Origin: Capniomyces stellatus
Lineage: Eukaryota; Kickxellomycota; Harpellomycetes; Harpellales; Legeriomycetaceae
Assembly: GCA_001661515.1 (NCBI GenBank)
Contig: LUVW01000020.1
Location: forward strand, 372,001 to 436,000
Length of the DNA: 64,000 bases
Reading direction: 5' to 3'
Below are positions 1-10,300 of the stretch, piece after piece; the stretch's first letter is position 1, and the number at the start of each line of letters is the position of its first letter. Under the pieces are notes generated by a model. It was not told where the DNA came from. It searched no databases and was given only the letters and a program-made list of their open reading frames with translations. The translations under genes and the position numbers were made by a program.

Positions 1-1905
1 ATCTATGCCGTTGAATTTATTTTTATTCATAAACTGAATACAGCTTGACACAAAGTTTGACCTCGCTGCCGAACTGGCCACCATCAGTGTAAACGCCTTG
101 GCTGTTGGTCCAGGATCATTGAATGCCCACCCACCTAGCGATAAAATAAGCTTCAGATTTGGATTCTTCAGCTTGAGTGCTGTCAACTCGCCTAGCTGGC
201 TGATTAGCAGACTATCCAATGTCAACTGGCCATTCGACTCAATCCCTCCAAACGCCACATGGAGATGGGTCCACTGCATCGAATCAATGTATTTGGGCAG
301 ATATTTCTTGCAGCTCCGTGTGGCTGCCCAGGACTCATAGTATCCAACCTTGATGCTCATCACATTTGAGCATACTACTGATGACGCTGGTACATTCATG
401 TTGCAGTTTGACTGGCACCCTGTTCCTGGCGCACCTGTTGGCAGTTTGCAGAACTCACTGTCAAATCCACAAAACCCCCACTTTCCGCAGCACAGCTTCA
501 ATGGACAGGACTTGTTTCCCACTGACTGAAGCCCACACTCCAAGTTAGGGTTTATGTTGGGCAAGGGTGGTTTTCCGGTGGACAAACAAATATTCTGGCT
601 AACCTGTAGTTTGGAACACCCCTCCCACATCCACGTGTTGGCATTGAGCTGTTCAATCTTTTGAACTGTCAGTTCGTGCTTGGTTGCTATCAGCGAACAT
701 CCATCACCTGCCTTAACCGTGTACAAATAACACGATCCATCGGTATTTGGTTTTGGAACCAGCGACGGCTTGGTTCCTGATGAGCAACAGACAGTCTGTC
801 CTATCTGGAGGGCGGCACAGTTTAATCCTGGATTGGCATATGAGAACTGTTCGTAGCTGCTCAGGCTGCATCTAACATTTAAAATGCTACAATAATCACC
901 TTGCACTATCTTGTATGTTTTGCAAGTCCCGTCGGTATTGGAAACAGGCAGAGGAGGTGGAGGCAGCGTTCCCTGAGTTACACACAACCTTTGCCCTACA
1001 TAAATCGTGTTGCAGTTGAGTCCTGGGTTGTAGCTGGCCAATTGGGTTGTGGTGATCCCATTTGAGTTGACAATGGCCCAGCATCCATCACCTGATTTTA
1101 CCGTATAAACCCTGCAATTGGCTCTAAGTCTTGAGACTGGCGGATCAAGAATAACAGTGTTGTTTGAGATCACTTCGCTGGCAATAGGACCCAGTGTATT
1201 ATTTGAAGCGAGAGAGCTGGTGATAGGTGTCTCGACAGTAGAGTCAGCTTTCGATGTGCTGCTAGCTGTTGGAGCAAAGGACGTGGTAGTATAACTTGAC
1301 GATACTACCGGTGGTTCAGAGGTGCTACCCAAAGTTGATTCAAACAATGCCAGATCTTCATTATCATCATCATCATCATCATTATCTTCATCTTCATCTT
1401 CATCTTCATCTTCATCTTCATCTTCATCTTCTTCTTCATCTTCTTCTTCATCTTCATCTTCATCTTCTTCATCTTCATCTTCATCTTCATCTTCATCTTC
1501 ATCTTCTTCTTCATCTTGCTCCTCAACTTCATCTTCATCTTCATCTTCATCTTCTTCTTCATCTTCATCTTCATCTTCATCTTCTTCTTCATCTTCATCT
1601 TCTTCTTCATCTTCATCTTCTTCTTCTTCTTCTTCTTCTTCTTCTTCTTCATTTTTATCATCATCTTCATCCTGAGCTACTGAAGTGGTAGATTGGTGAG
1701 TACCAGTGCTGGAAAATTGAATTACAGAGCTAAAAAGTAAGGTTTCCACAGTAGAGCCAGAGAATTCCGAGGTTGGCATGATAGTGGATGGCTCAACAGT
1801 TGATGATCTCCAACTGGTTTTACTAGTAGAGCTGCTGGAAGTTGGGTTGGTGAGCTGCGAGGAACACATGATAAACAAATGTGACAGTAATAAGACTCGA
1901 ACCAT
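1..1905 (-). CDS. Secreted chitinase (LysM x3, CBM18, GH18), truncated at window start
   Basis: Intron-free frame of 635 codons starting at ATG 1905-1903 and running off the left edge. In order: signal peptide (MVRVLLLSHLFIMCSS), Ser/Thr-rich segment, an almost pure Asp/Glu tract (about residues 79-184), a second Ser/Thr-rich linker, three Cys-bounded LysM modules (about 264-308, 328-375, 392-440; the first reads CRVYTVKSGDGC), a hevein-like CBM18 (456-497, with CCGKWGFCG), then GH18 from about 507. GH18 shows IKVGYYESW and LGGWAFND, and the window ends at FNGID, just before the catalytic Glu. The first Asp of the DxxDxDxE motif reads Asn here; the acid itself is outside the window. LysM+CBM18+GH18 is the layout of fungal subgroup C chitinases, which hydrolyse chitin outside the cell. 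The N-terminal acidic tract is not part of that family pattern. Confidence 0.93.
   Translation of the reverse strand, partial: MVRVLLLSHLFIMCSSQLTNPTSSSSTSKTSWRSSTVEPSTIMPTSEFSGSTVETLLFSSVIQFSSTGTHQSTTSVAQDEDDDKNEEEEEEEEEEEDEDEEEDEDEEEDEDEDEDEEEDEDEDEDEVEEQDEEEDEDEDEDEDEDEEDEDEDEEEDEEEDEDEDEDEDEDEDEDNDDDDDDNEDLALFESTLGSTSEPPVVSSSYTTTSFAPTASSTSKADSTVETPITSSLASNNTLGPIASEVISNNTVILDPPVSRLRANCRVYTVKSGDGCWAIVNSNGITTTQLASYNPGLNCNTIYVGQRLCVTQGTLPPPPLPVSNTDGTCKTYKIVQGDYCSILNVRCSLSSYEQFSYANPGLNCAALQIGQTVCCSSGTKPSLVPKPNTDGSCYLYTVKAGDGCSLIATKHELTVQKIEQLNANTWMWEGCSKLQVSQNICLSTGKPPLPNINPNLECGLQSVGNKSCPLKLCCGKWGFCGFDSEFCKLPTGAPGTGCQSNCNMNVPASSVVCSNVMSIKVGYYESWAATRSCKKYLPKYIDSMQWTHLHVAFGGIESNGQLTLDSLLISQLGELTALKLKNPNLKLILSLGGWAFNDPGPTAKAFTLMVASSAARSNFVSSCIQFMNKNKFNGID
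1354..1671 (-). repeat. Coding Asp/Glu tract (GAT/GAA microsatellite)
   Basis: On the minus strand this is an imperfect run of GAT and GAA codons inside the truncated chitinase, giving about 106 residues that are nearly all Asp or Glu. Interruptions are few: a Lys-Asn pair near the start, a Val and a Gln in the middle. The other frames give spurious poly-Met/Lys, poly-Ser and poly-Leu/His reading frames. Length polymorphism between strains is likely. Confidence 0.9.
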
Positions 1906-4494
1906 TCTGACAGACGAGTTTAAGACGTTAGTTAAAATATTTGGTACTATGGTATAATAATTGTTGAACGATTACTATAAATATTAGGTCTTGAAATTAA
2001 GATAGCGGATCAGAAAGCTGGCGATTCAATCCATTTAAATAGCAAAAACGTAGTGACATTTTAGTGTATGGCATGTAGTTTTTTCTATTTAGTGAACTTG
2101 TAAAACGAGTTCAGAAAAGTTGATGCCTGCTAGTAATAAAATAAAACAGTGGTGCAGTATGGTTCTTACTATGTTGCTAATCAAGTTTGCAGCAAATTTG
2201 TGAATAATTTAGAAATACTCGATTTGATAATCAACATTTGGACAGTATCATCGGTCTGATTTGTTTTTTGATTGAAGTGTAAATTTCGAATATTTTTATT
2301 GTCGAAATTGAATAAAATTGTAATTGTAAATTGGTGCTGGTTACAGTTAGTCAGTATCATCAGCTATTTTAAGATATTTCTAACAGCTGGACTAAAAGGG
2401 AAGTCTATTAGTTTCATTAAGCTCTCCGCTTCAAAGCTCAACAAAAGCATCAAGTTTATTTACTTGTGGATTTATGCAAGAACGACAGTGACAGAGCGAG
2501 TAAGTTGGTATCTTTCTAGTGTTGATGTTCTACTAGCAAGACCCGTTTCAAGTCTCAATCAGCTTATTGACTTGTATTATAAACGAAAACAGCTGTTATC
2601 GATTGTACAAAGCTACACCAACCGTTTAACTATCGAGTCAAGTTTAACTTTGGTAGTCAAAAGTAGAGTTAGTAACGCCGAAAATAATACTGACTATTTT
2701 TATTTTGTGAATCTTAATGTCCAATACACAGCTTCTAAAAACTCGGTTTATCTACCATTTATAATACCCAAAGTCGCATCAATATACTAACTATTATTTA
2801 GACAAAGCGCAGACTCGATTTGCACAGTTACGAGTTTGAAATATCGAATCAGCTATTCTTAACATCTAGGCCCAACGAACAAACGTTGATGTCTTAGGAC
2901 TCGTTTAACTTTTCAAAATACTCGGAACTTTTGTTATGAGTACAGATTCATAACTAACGACTTGTGTCGTAGATGTTCGCGTACCTACGATTGCTTAACG
3001 TATTCTTTGGTTAAGACTTTGTACCTTTTATAATTTTTATTTAAAACTATTAAACTAACAAACTACTTTAACTATTTAAACTATTAACGCTATTAAAAAT
3101 ATTAACTTACTATTAAACCTTTATAACGTCTACTTGGAACTTACTGCTGATCGAATCTTTATAAAATGTTTAATATAAACTTTATTGTTATAAAAAGAAA
3201 GACGACTTTACTATCCAAATCTGAATCTAAACATTTTAAAGTAATCTAATCTAAATTAAAATCACTGCACTATGATCTAATCTAAATTAAAATCTATAAA
3301 ATTTTGATCTAAATCCAATAAAATTATGAACTTCTACCAAAAAAAAATCCTAAAGGAAAACTGAACTAAATAAATAAACTAAATCAATACACACTGGATT
3401 GGGTTTATAAAAAAAAACCTTGTCTATGGGTAAAAAACACCCAACCCTTATGTGTATCATTATAAACTAAATAGAACTAAATTTTAAATAATAAACTAAA
3501 TAAAAAAACTTGATAAAAAATGTAAAATATACTAAATTAAAGTAAATAAATAAACATATTACCTTGTCGTATGTTTACCCTACGACACTTGTTACACCCA
3601 AATTATAATTGACAATCATTACGTTCAATACTCGCCATAATAAGCGTGTATTTACTTCTATATTTAGCTATAACAATTGCAAGCACTAAAACATTAAAGT
3701 TTTTATACTTGCATTATTATCAGTTTATATTCTACTCGCTTTTACATTAATATTAAATAATACTGAAAAAGTATGATTCTTCCTTCTTCAAATTAGTGAT
3801 AATAAAAGCCTATTATAATTTTTACTTTCAAGTTAATGTCTTAACTCTTTGGCTCGAAGAAGAAAGATTTAGACTAATTGCAAGTAGTAACGCAACGCCT
3901 AAGAATAAAATTCAGGGTTTAAATTACCAAATGTTCATCTAGTTTTCAGGTTGACTCAAAATAATTCGTCAACAGCATTTTGATCTACACTTTTGATTTA
4001 ACTTAAACCAAACGAGTAAAAGACGGAGAAAGTATTGAAGCGAGGGATTAGTAAACACTTTAGTAATATCATTTACTAAACGTTTTATTAGTAAAATTGA
4101 GAAATGGAACTGAAGTAAATGGATGAAGAAAAGAAAAGTGTAAAATATGTTGGAACTTGGTACGATGTTATTGACGTTTGAACAGAATACCCAATCAGCC
4201 AGATTCGCAACTCAACCAATGATTTCTTGGTTTGTAAATCAAACTGAATCAATTTATTGTCCAAATCTCGCACGAATTAGTCAAAATATCGTTCAAATCA
4301 GATGAGTGGAAATATTTACTGCTGGATATTGCAGAAACAATACCGAAAATAAAAATAAATGTTGAAAGTGCCAAAACTTTATAGAATCCGTTTCATTAGA
4401 AAAGCAGAGTAGACTCTTGCAATTCCAAACTCGCAAAAACTGTACAAAATAAAATGCTGTTGTTTCCATACAAATAGTCAATCTTGCCTCCTTG
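1906..4494. other. AT-rich intergenic region, no gene supported
   Basis: About 2.6 kb between the truncated chitinase (leftward) and the F-box/ankyrin gene (rightward), so it holds two divergent promoters. A 172-codon open frame at 2272-2790 has no ATG and no recognisable feature. The part from about 3000 to 3600 is very AT-rich with degenerate CTAAAT-like repeats. Nothing else is recognised. Confidence 0.6.
3244..3294. repeat. 20-bp direct repeat
   Basis: The 20-mer beginning ATCTAATCTAAATT occurs at 3244-3263 and again at 3275-3294, 31 bp apart, within AT-rich spacer. No function is evident. Confidence 0.7.
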
Positions 4495-4655
4495 CAACAA
4501 AATAAGACACAATACAGTCAGCAAAATAGGATATAAAGCTGTCAACAAAATAAGTCACAAAACAGTCAACAAAATAAGATATAAAGCAGGCAGCATCACA
4601 AAACAACAAGCAAAATAAGACACAAAACAGTCAGCAAAATAAGTTACAATACAGT
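4495..4655. repeat. 24-bp tandem repeat upstream of the ankyrin gene
   Basis: Six degenerate copies of a 24-bp unit of the form CAACAAAATAAGACACAA followed by TACAGT. Four are contiguous (4495-4590); a short insertion separates the last two. The array ends about 40 bp before the ATG of the F-box/ankyrin gene, so it lies in its promoter or 5' leader. Confidence 0.8.
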
Positions 4656-5645
4656 CAACAACACAACGCAAACACCAGAACAGATTCACTGTCAAAATGA
4701 GCGGGCCAAAACTATTTAACCAACTGAATTTTGATATCCTGTCAAAAATATTCCTGCTGTCCGAGAACCGAGAGCTGGGCTTGGTTTCGAGAGAGCTGCT
4801 GCAAATCTCAAAGTTGGTGTCGGTGCAGGCCAGGTTCCTGATAAACAAGTATGGAAAGAGGGGAATCCCATATGTATACCGTCTAAACGGGGAATACCCA
4901 CGGCTGGCGAGAAAAAAGGAGCTGATTGTCCAGCTGCTGAAAATGGGCGCATATCCTGTGAATGATGATGACTCGCTGATTAAACAGATCTGTGAAAACG
5001 GGTGGGAGGACGTGTTTGAGTTGATGATGAGCGCGCACGAGCTGACACCAGTTACCCAAAAAGTTGGCTCAAACCCCAGCGGCTCTATTGCTGAGGGTGC
5101 GGGTGAAGAGAGAGCTGAAAGTAACAGAAAAAACGTGAAGCTGGTCAAGTACACTGTATCTCCAATGGTGAAAATAAATTACCTCGAAAGTCTATTGGAT
5201 GATGCAGCAAGCAATGTTTATGTTGGAATAGCAAGAAAATTACTGGAACATACATCGTTTGAGGTGGATATCCAAGCAGAGTATGGTATTTCAGAGGACA
5301 TGACAGTTGGTGGGTCTACAAAAATCAAGCTCCATCAATACGATATCGATACACAATGTTTGGACGAAACATTAATGCGTTTCTGTGATAATATGAGTTT
5401 AGAAGGAGTCAAACTAATGTTACAGCACGGTGCAGATCCCGATGGATGGTGGGATAGCTGTGCTCGTCCTATTTTCAAGTCGCAGAATGTAGATATGATC
5501 GATATTATGATTTCACGTGGCATGGACATTCATGAGAATACAAAAGATATACTAGAAGACGCAAGCAGTGTAGGGAATCTGGACGTTGTTATGTATGTTT
5601 TGAAGATAATGACGGGGAAGTTGAAAAAAGGATATTTGTATTCCG

Positions 5646-5646
5646 N
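5646..5646. other. Single-N assembly gap between two ankyrin blocks
   Basis: One N lies exactly where the sequence jumps back into a near-duplicate of about 200 bp. The reading frame changes across it, so the gap probably hides an unknown length of sequence. Confidence 0.8.
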
Positions 5647-6595
5647 GCAAACCCCAATGGGTCATGGGGTGTTTGTGCTCGTCCTACTTTCAAGTCACAG
5701 AACGTAGATTTAATCGATCTTTTGGTGTCACATGGCGTTGACATTCATGAAGCTACAAAAGCTATACTAGAAGACGCAAGCAATGTAGGGAATCTGGGCA
5801 ATATTATGTATGTTTTGAAGATAATGACGGGGGAGTTGGAAAAGGGATATTTGTATTCCGAGTTTCTGAAACGCAAAGACAAACACGAGATGAGTCCACT
5901 TAATGCTAGGTTTTTTGAGAAGAATGGAACAAGTATTAGATATGCATTACGAAATGCAAGCAGAGGTGGACGCACTGATATTTTGGAGGTGTTTTTGAGT
6001 CTGGGGGTTGACATTAACAAATATGGTAGGGGTATTGTTTGGAGTGGAGCTGACTACTGCCATCTCGGTGTAATCAAGCTTGTTATTGAAAATGGTTATA
6101 TTATTGACTCAAAACAAATAACAGCAACAAAGTCGTATAGAAATAATGACTTGGCTACTGTAAGCTACTTGGTTGAGCATGGTGTTGATGTAGAGGTAGA
6201 TGATGGGTTCTTGATTGTCAACGCTAGCAAGGATGGCCATATCGACTTGGTTAGGCTGCTGGTAGAAAAGGGGGCCAATGTGAATGTCTCAGGCGGCCAG
6301 GCATTGATCAACGCCAGCAGAAATGGTCATTTTGAGATTTCAAGGATTTTGGTGGAAGGAGGTGCAGATGTTAATGCCTCTGAGGGAAAGGCGTTGCTGG
6401 AAGCAGTTATCAGAAACCACATTGAAATTGTGAATCTACTGATCCAAAATGGGGCAAATGTGGGGTTGATTGAACACAAGGCTCTGCCTGAGGCGAGCAA
6501 GAAAGGGGATTTGGAAATAGCCAAGATGCTAGCTGAGAACGGGGCAAAAGTTAACTGCAGAGAGGGTCGTATGAGGTGAAGAGGCTGGTTGGGAT

Positions 6596-6627
6596 CCCCC
6601 CCCCCCCCCCCCGGGGGGGGGGGGGGG
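6596..6627. repeat. C17/G15 homopolymer palindrome
   Basis: Seventeen C residues are followed directly by fifteen G residues inside the broken ankyrin gene. The run can fold into a perfect hairpin. It does not shift the local frame (Pro, Arg, Gly codons), but it has no place in an ankyrin repeat. A sequencing, amplification or gap-closing artefact is as likely as real DNA. Confidence 0.75.
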
Positions 6628-7309
6628 TTGATATGTATGCACGGAACAACATGACAATTATCAGTGCTATTCTGGCTAAACATTTTAATGTAAAGAAGTT
6701 GTTTGAGGAGCTTGGATTTGAAAAAATGCGCAATGACAAGCCGATCCTGCACTGGTTGCTTAGAAAAGGATGTGACTATGATATACTCATGATTGTTTTA
6801 TCTTGGCGAGCTGTGTGGAGCCAAGTACAACTTTATAATGTGGGGGGTGACAGGGAAAAATAAAAATATGCTGGATGTGATATTTGACAGACATCATAGG
6901 ACTGTGAATGCGTACAAGAAATCCTACAGATTGGCGAGGAAAAAGAAAGTACAAATATATCGTTTATGCATTTAAATACTACTATGAACATCATGAAGAG
7001 TGTAAAATCTACGGAAAGAATGGAAATAGTGTCTATTCATACTATCCGATTGGTGAATTTTTTGATTTGCGTGAGAACTCGGACAACCCGAACAACGAGC
7101 CTGATAAACCCGAAAATTAGTCTGCACCGCCTGTATCATTTGTACTATCTGATACTGATTCTTTTTCCGACTATAATTATGACGCCAAAGGTAACTATAG
7201 GCTTGAACCTTGTAATTTTTTAAGCTACGACTCTGATTTTGATTAAAATGATGATTATTATTATTTATTAGGTCTAAACTTTAATAAAAGTAAAAAAAAA
7301 AAAAAAAGT

Positions 7310-7313
7310 NNNN
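7310..7313. other. Assembly gap in poly(A)
   Basis: Four N residues sit inside a long A run between the ankyrin locus and VPS18. The spacer length here (7247-7367) is therefore uncertain. Confidence 0.9.
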
Positions 7314-7367
7314 AAAAAAAAAAAAAAAAAAAAAAAAAGTGATTCAATAAAAGAAAATATAATGAAG

Positions 7368-10300
7368 CTACAGGGCCCAACTGATCATTTGATCTTCGTC
7401 CCTTTCAAGCTCAAACAGAGGGGCAGAAACAAGTTTGATGTTTGGTTCGCCGCATAACACACATTCTCTGGCAACCAAGTCGTCGATTTGAGTTTTGTAC
7501 TGGGACTGTAACCGAGCCAGTTCAGAATCCTCAGATTTGAAGCCTTTTGTTGTACAGTTAGAGAAAGTACATGTCAATAACAAACCAAATGGGGGGGGGG
7601 GGGGGNNNNNNNNNNNNNNNNNNNNNNNNNNNGGGGGGGGGGGGGGGGGCAGTTCAAAGAGAATATATGCATAATTGTAGTTGTATTTGTACTTACCTGA
7701 AACAGGATGTTTTGAAGAAGATGAGTTTCTGTGTTGGTTTTCGGTAATGGTTGGGGTTGAAAGTAGTGACCCAGCGACATTTGCGAGTCTCAAGTTGCGT
7801 CTCTTTTTGGCCAATTCAGCCAGTTTGGTCTGCAGGCTTCTGATTGTGTTTGCGTTCACACGGATAGACGTGGAAATAACCTAATCACAACAATTGTGCA
7901 TGTAAATATAAAAGTGGAAAGAAGAAGAAAAAAAGACATCGGTTAGAGATTGCAGAAAAATGTGATAATACAATAATCAAGAGTTGTCAAGTTGGATAGA
8001 TTGATAGATTTGTACAAGCAAGTGTAAAAAAAAGGGGGAGGGGGAATGGCGTTTACTTTTCTGGTTATGCAGTCGCAATGGAAAACATGTTGACAAGGAA
8101 ACACGTAAATTTGGCGAAGAAGTGCAGGCTGGTTGCAGAGTTGGCACGGTTCGTTTTCAGCAACAATGGCAAAGCGAGATTTCAAGTTGTCAATGTCAGA
8201 CTGGATTACTTGAGCATTTCTGATTGACTCGTTCATGTCCAAGTACATGTTTTTAGTTTGAAGTTCATAAGACTCCAAAGTGCTGCACAGTTGTTCCTAA
8301 ACAAAAAAAAAAAAAACACATCCAAAACAGTATTAACAACAGTGTTAAGGTATCAAATTTTTATCAAAGTTAGTATGCTGTATTTATAAAGAGTGCATTT
8401 AACCAAGCACAATTAATGGTATCTTGTATATATGGCTGAGTACTAACTTTAAAGTCATCAATGCACGAGTACTCGGACAAGTAGGGAAGCAGGTCTTCGA
8501 TTCCAATCAGGTTTGTTCGTTTTGTCAATTCCATTGCCCTATTAAGATGAAATGTAGGAAAACAAAATTAGATTAGATTAGATTAGATTAGATTAGATTA
8601 GATTGACTTACGCTTTTACATCCTTTTTCTGTTCAATTATGTACTTTGCGATTTTAAGCCAGAGGGCCTTTTCCAAGTTATAGTTTGGATCGGGATCATT
8701 GGAGGAGGAAGAAAAGAGGTTGATTGAGCTGGCGCGAAGGTCAGAGTCCAGGGTGATTTTGCTGGTTTGTATGATAGCGAGTTCAATGTCGGCAACGCTT
8801 AGAGCCAGATCGACGGCCTCCTGATAGCAGTGCATCATGGAGTAGACGAGGGTGGAACTTGATATGCGCGAGTACTTTTTGCAAACGTTGAGAACAAAGT
8901 CGAGGTTGGAAATGGGATTTGAGTGGAAATGGTCGAGATACTTGAGCAGCTTTGACTCGTTTGGACCGGGTTGCTTGGCGTAGAGGACGACCAGGTAGTG
9001 GTGGACTGACTGGCAGCTTTTGAGGTCGGCAGGCGGGGCCTTGTACACTATATGTTCCAAGTACCGGATGGCCTGGTTTACGTCAGCACTTTTGTTTCCA
9101 GCGTCAACCCCATCGCCAACTGCCAAGTCCTCAGTATACTTTTTCTCGTACTGTATGAGCGCAGGAATCAGGCAGCTTGGATCAACGAGTCTTTGTCTCA
9201 TCAAAACGTCCACTAAGCGTTCTGGTAAATGGACGATAATTTCTGGCGAATACTTGTAAAAATGGGCCACATTCCCGTGCTGACTCATTGTTTGCAGGGC
9301 CAACTCGTAGTTGGATTGGGAAATGTAGTACTCGATTATTCTGTAGTAATCGCCAAGTAAAGCGGAAAAGTACAGCATTGAGGAATCTCTACCGTGGCTG
9401 CAGATCAACTGGTAAACAGTTTTTGGATCCAGTTGTTTCTACAGACAATACACAAAAAAACAGACTTCAGTTTGATATTCCAACATAAAAAAAACAAAAA
9501 AAAAAACAAAAACACCTTTCTCATATTGCACAGATTGTATGATTGTGGACTTACCAAATACGTTGACAGAAACGCGTGGAACTCGTCAGTCAGCAGTCGG
9601 AGTTCCTCGATTGCATTGTTTGCTGCGTCGTTGTACAGTCCATTTCTGGCTGTTCCTGCCATTATTTTAGAGTCGTAAGTTCCCATCATTTCCAGGTACA
9701 CCTCTACCATCCACATGGCTATCAAAGATATCTGCAGCAGGTCCTAAATCATCAACCAAGTAAACATTTATTTAACGAAAAGTTTAGTAGACATCAATCT
9801 GCGGGCTATTTTCTATTGGCTCTATTGGCTCTATTGGCTCTATTGGCTCTAATGGCTCTATTATCATTACCAAACCAATTTACCTTTTTGCGGAATGTTG
9901 CCAGCTTGCTAATCAAGTACGTTTTCAGACCTTCAATATCCTTGATGTTCATAAACTTCAAACATACGCCCTCCAGCCCCGCGGAGCTCTTGGCATAGTA
10001 GCTGGCCGACAGCACAAACCGGTTGCTCTCAAAGTATGAGTCTGCCTGTGCCAGCAAAACCATGTCCCTCTGCTTGTCATCTTTACAGTGTCCCATTGCC
10101 TGCTCAAACTTTTTGTTTTCAAGCAGAATCTGCCACACGTATCGGTCCTCATCTACCACTACAAGTTCCAGTAAGCTGTGTGTTGTTATCACCCAATACG
10201 TCCTCTTGAACGTGTCCACCGCCAACTGAATCGCCGAATCTCCTTCACCCTACAACCATTGGTTATTATTATTATTTTATTTCACTTGTTTAATTCAAGT

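Larger units (their letters stand above)
4697..7246 (+). pseudogene. F-box-like/ankyrin-repeat protein gene, broken or misassembled
   Basis: Starts at ATG 4697 with an F-box-like N terminus (LNFDILSKIFLLSENRELG) and continues into ankyrin-like units, the clearest at about 6180-6560 (GHIDLVRLLVEKGANVN and similar). The frame breaks repeatedly. There is a single N at 5646, after which an almost duplicate ankyrin block (first copy about 5432-5645, second 5647-5863) continues in another frame. The frame shifts again at about 6561-6576. A C17/G15 run is inserted at 6596-6627. Further shifts fall near 6790-6865 and 6910-6975, and an in-frame TAG lies at 7118-7120, after which an acidic Tyr-rich tail runs to TAA at 7246. 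Neighbouring genes are intact, so this is either a decaying member of a multigene family or a chimera of near-identical paralogues. Such proteins usually act as ubiquitin-ligase adaptors or protein-binding scaffolds; nothing more specific is supported. Confidence 0.75.

Noticed and set aside
1296..1691. Poly-Leu/His, poly-Ser and poly-Met/Lys frames
   Set aside because: These are the other frames of the coding GAT/GAA repeat in the chitinase.
2272..2790. 172-codon open frame on the plus strand
   Set aside because: It begins with TTG and contains no ATG at all. It is in AT-rich spacer and shows no family feature.
4555..5154. 199-codon minus-strand frame over the 24-bp repeat and ankyrin start
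   Set aside because: It is antisense to the F-box region. Its length comes from the 24-bp unit being a multiple of three.
7368..8296. VPS11 as the identity of the RING protein
   Set aside because: The FPCQHVFHCDC motif, the late CVLCGEP pair and the N-terminal propeller fit Vps18.
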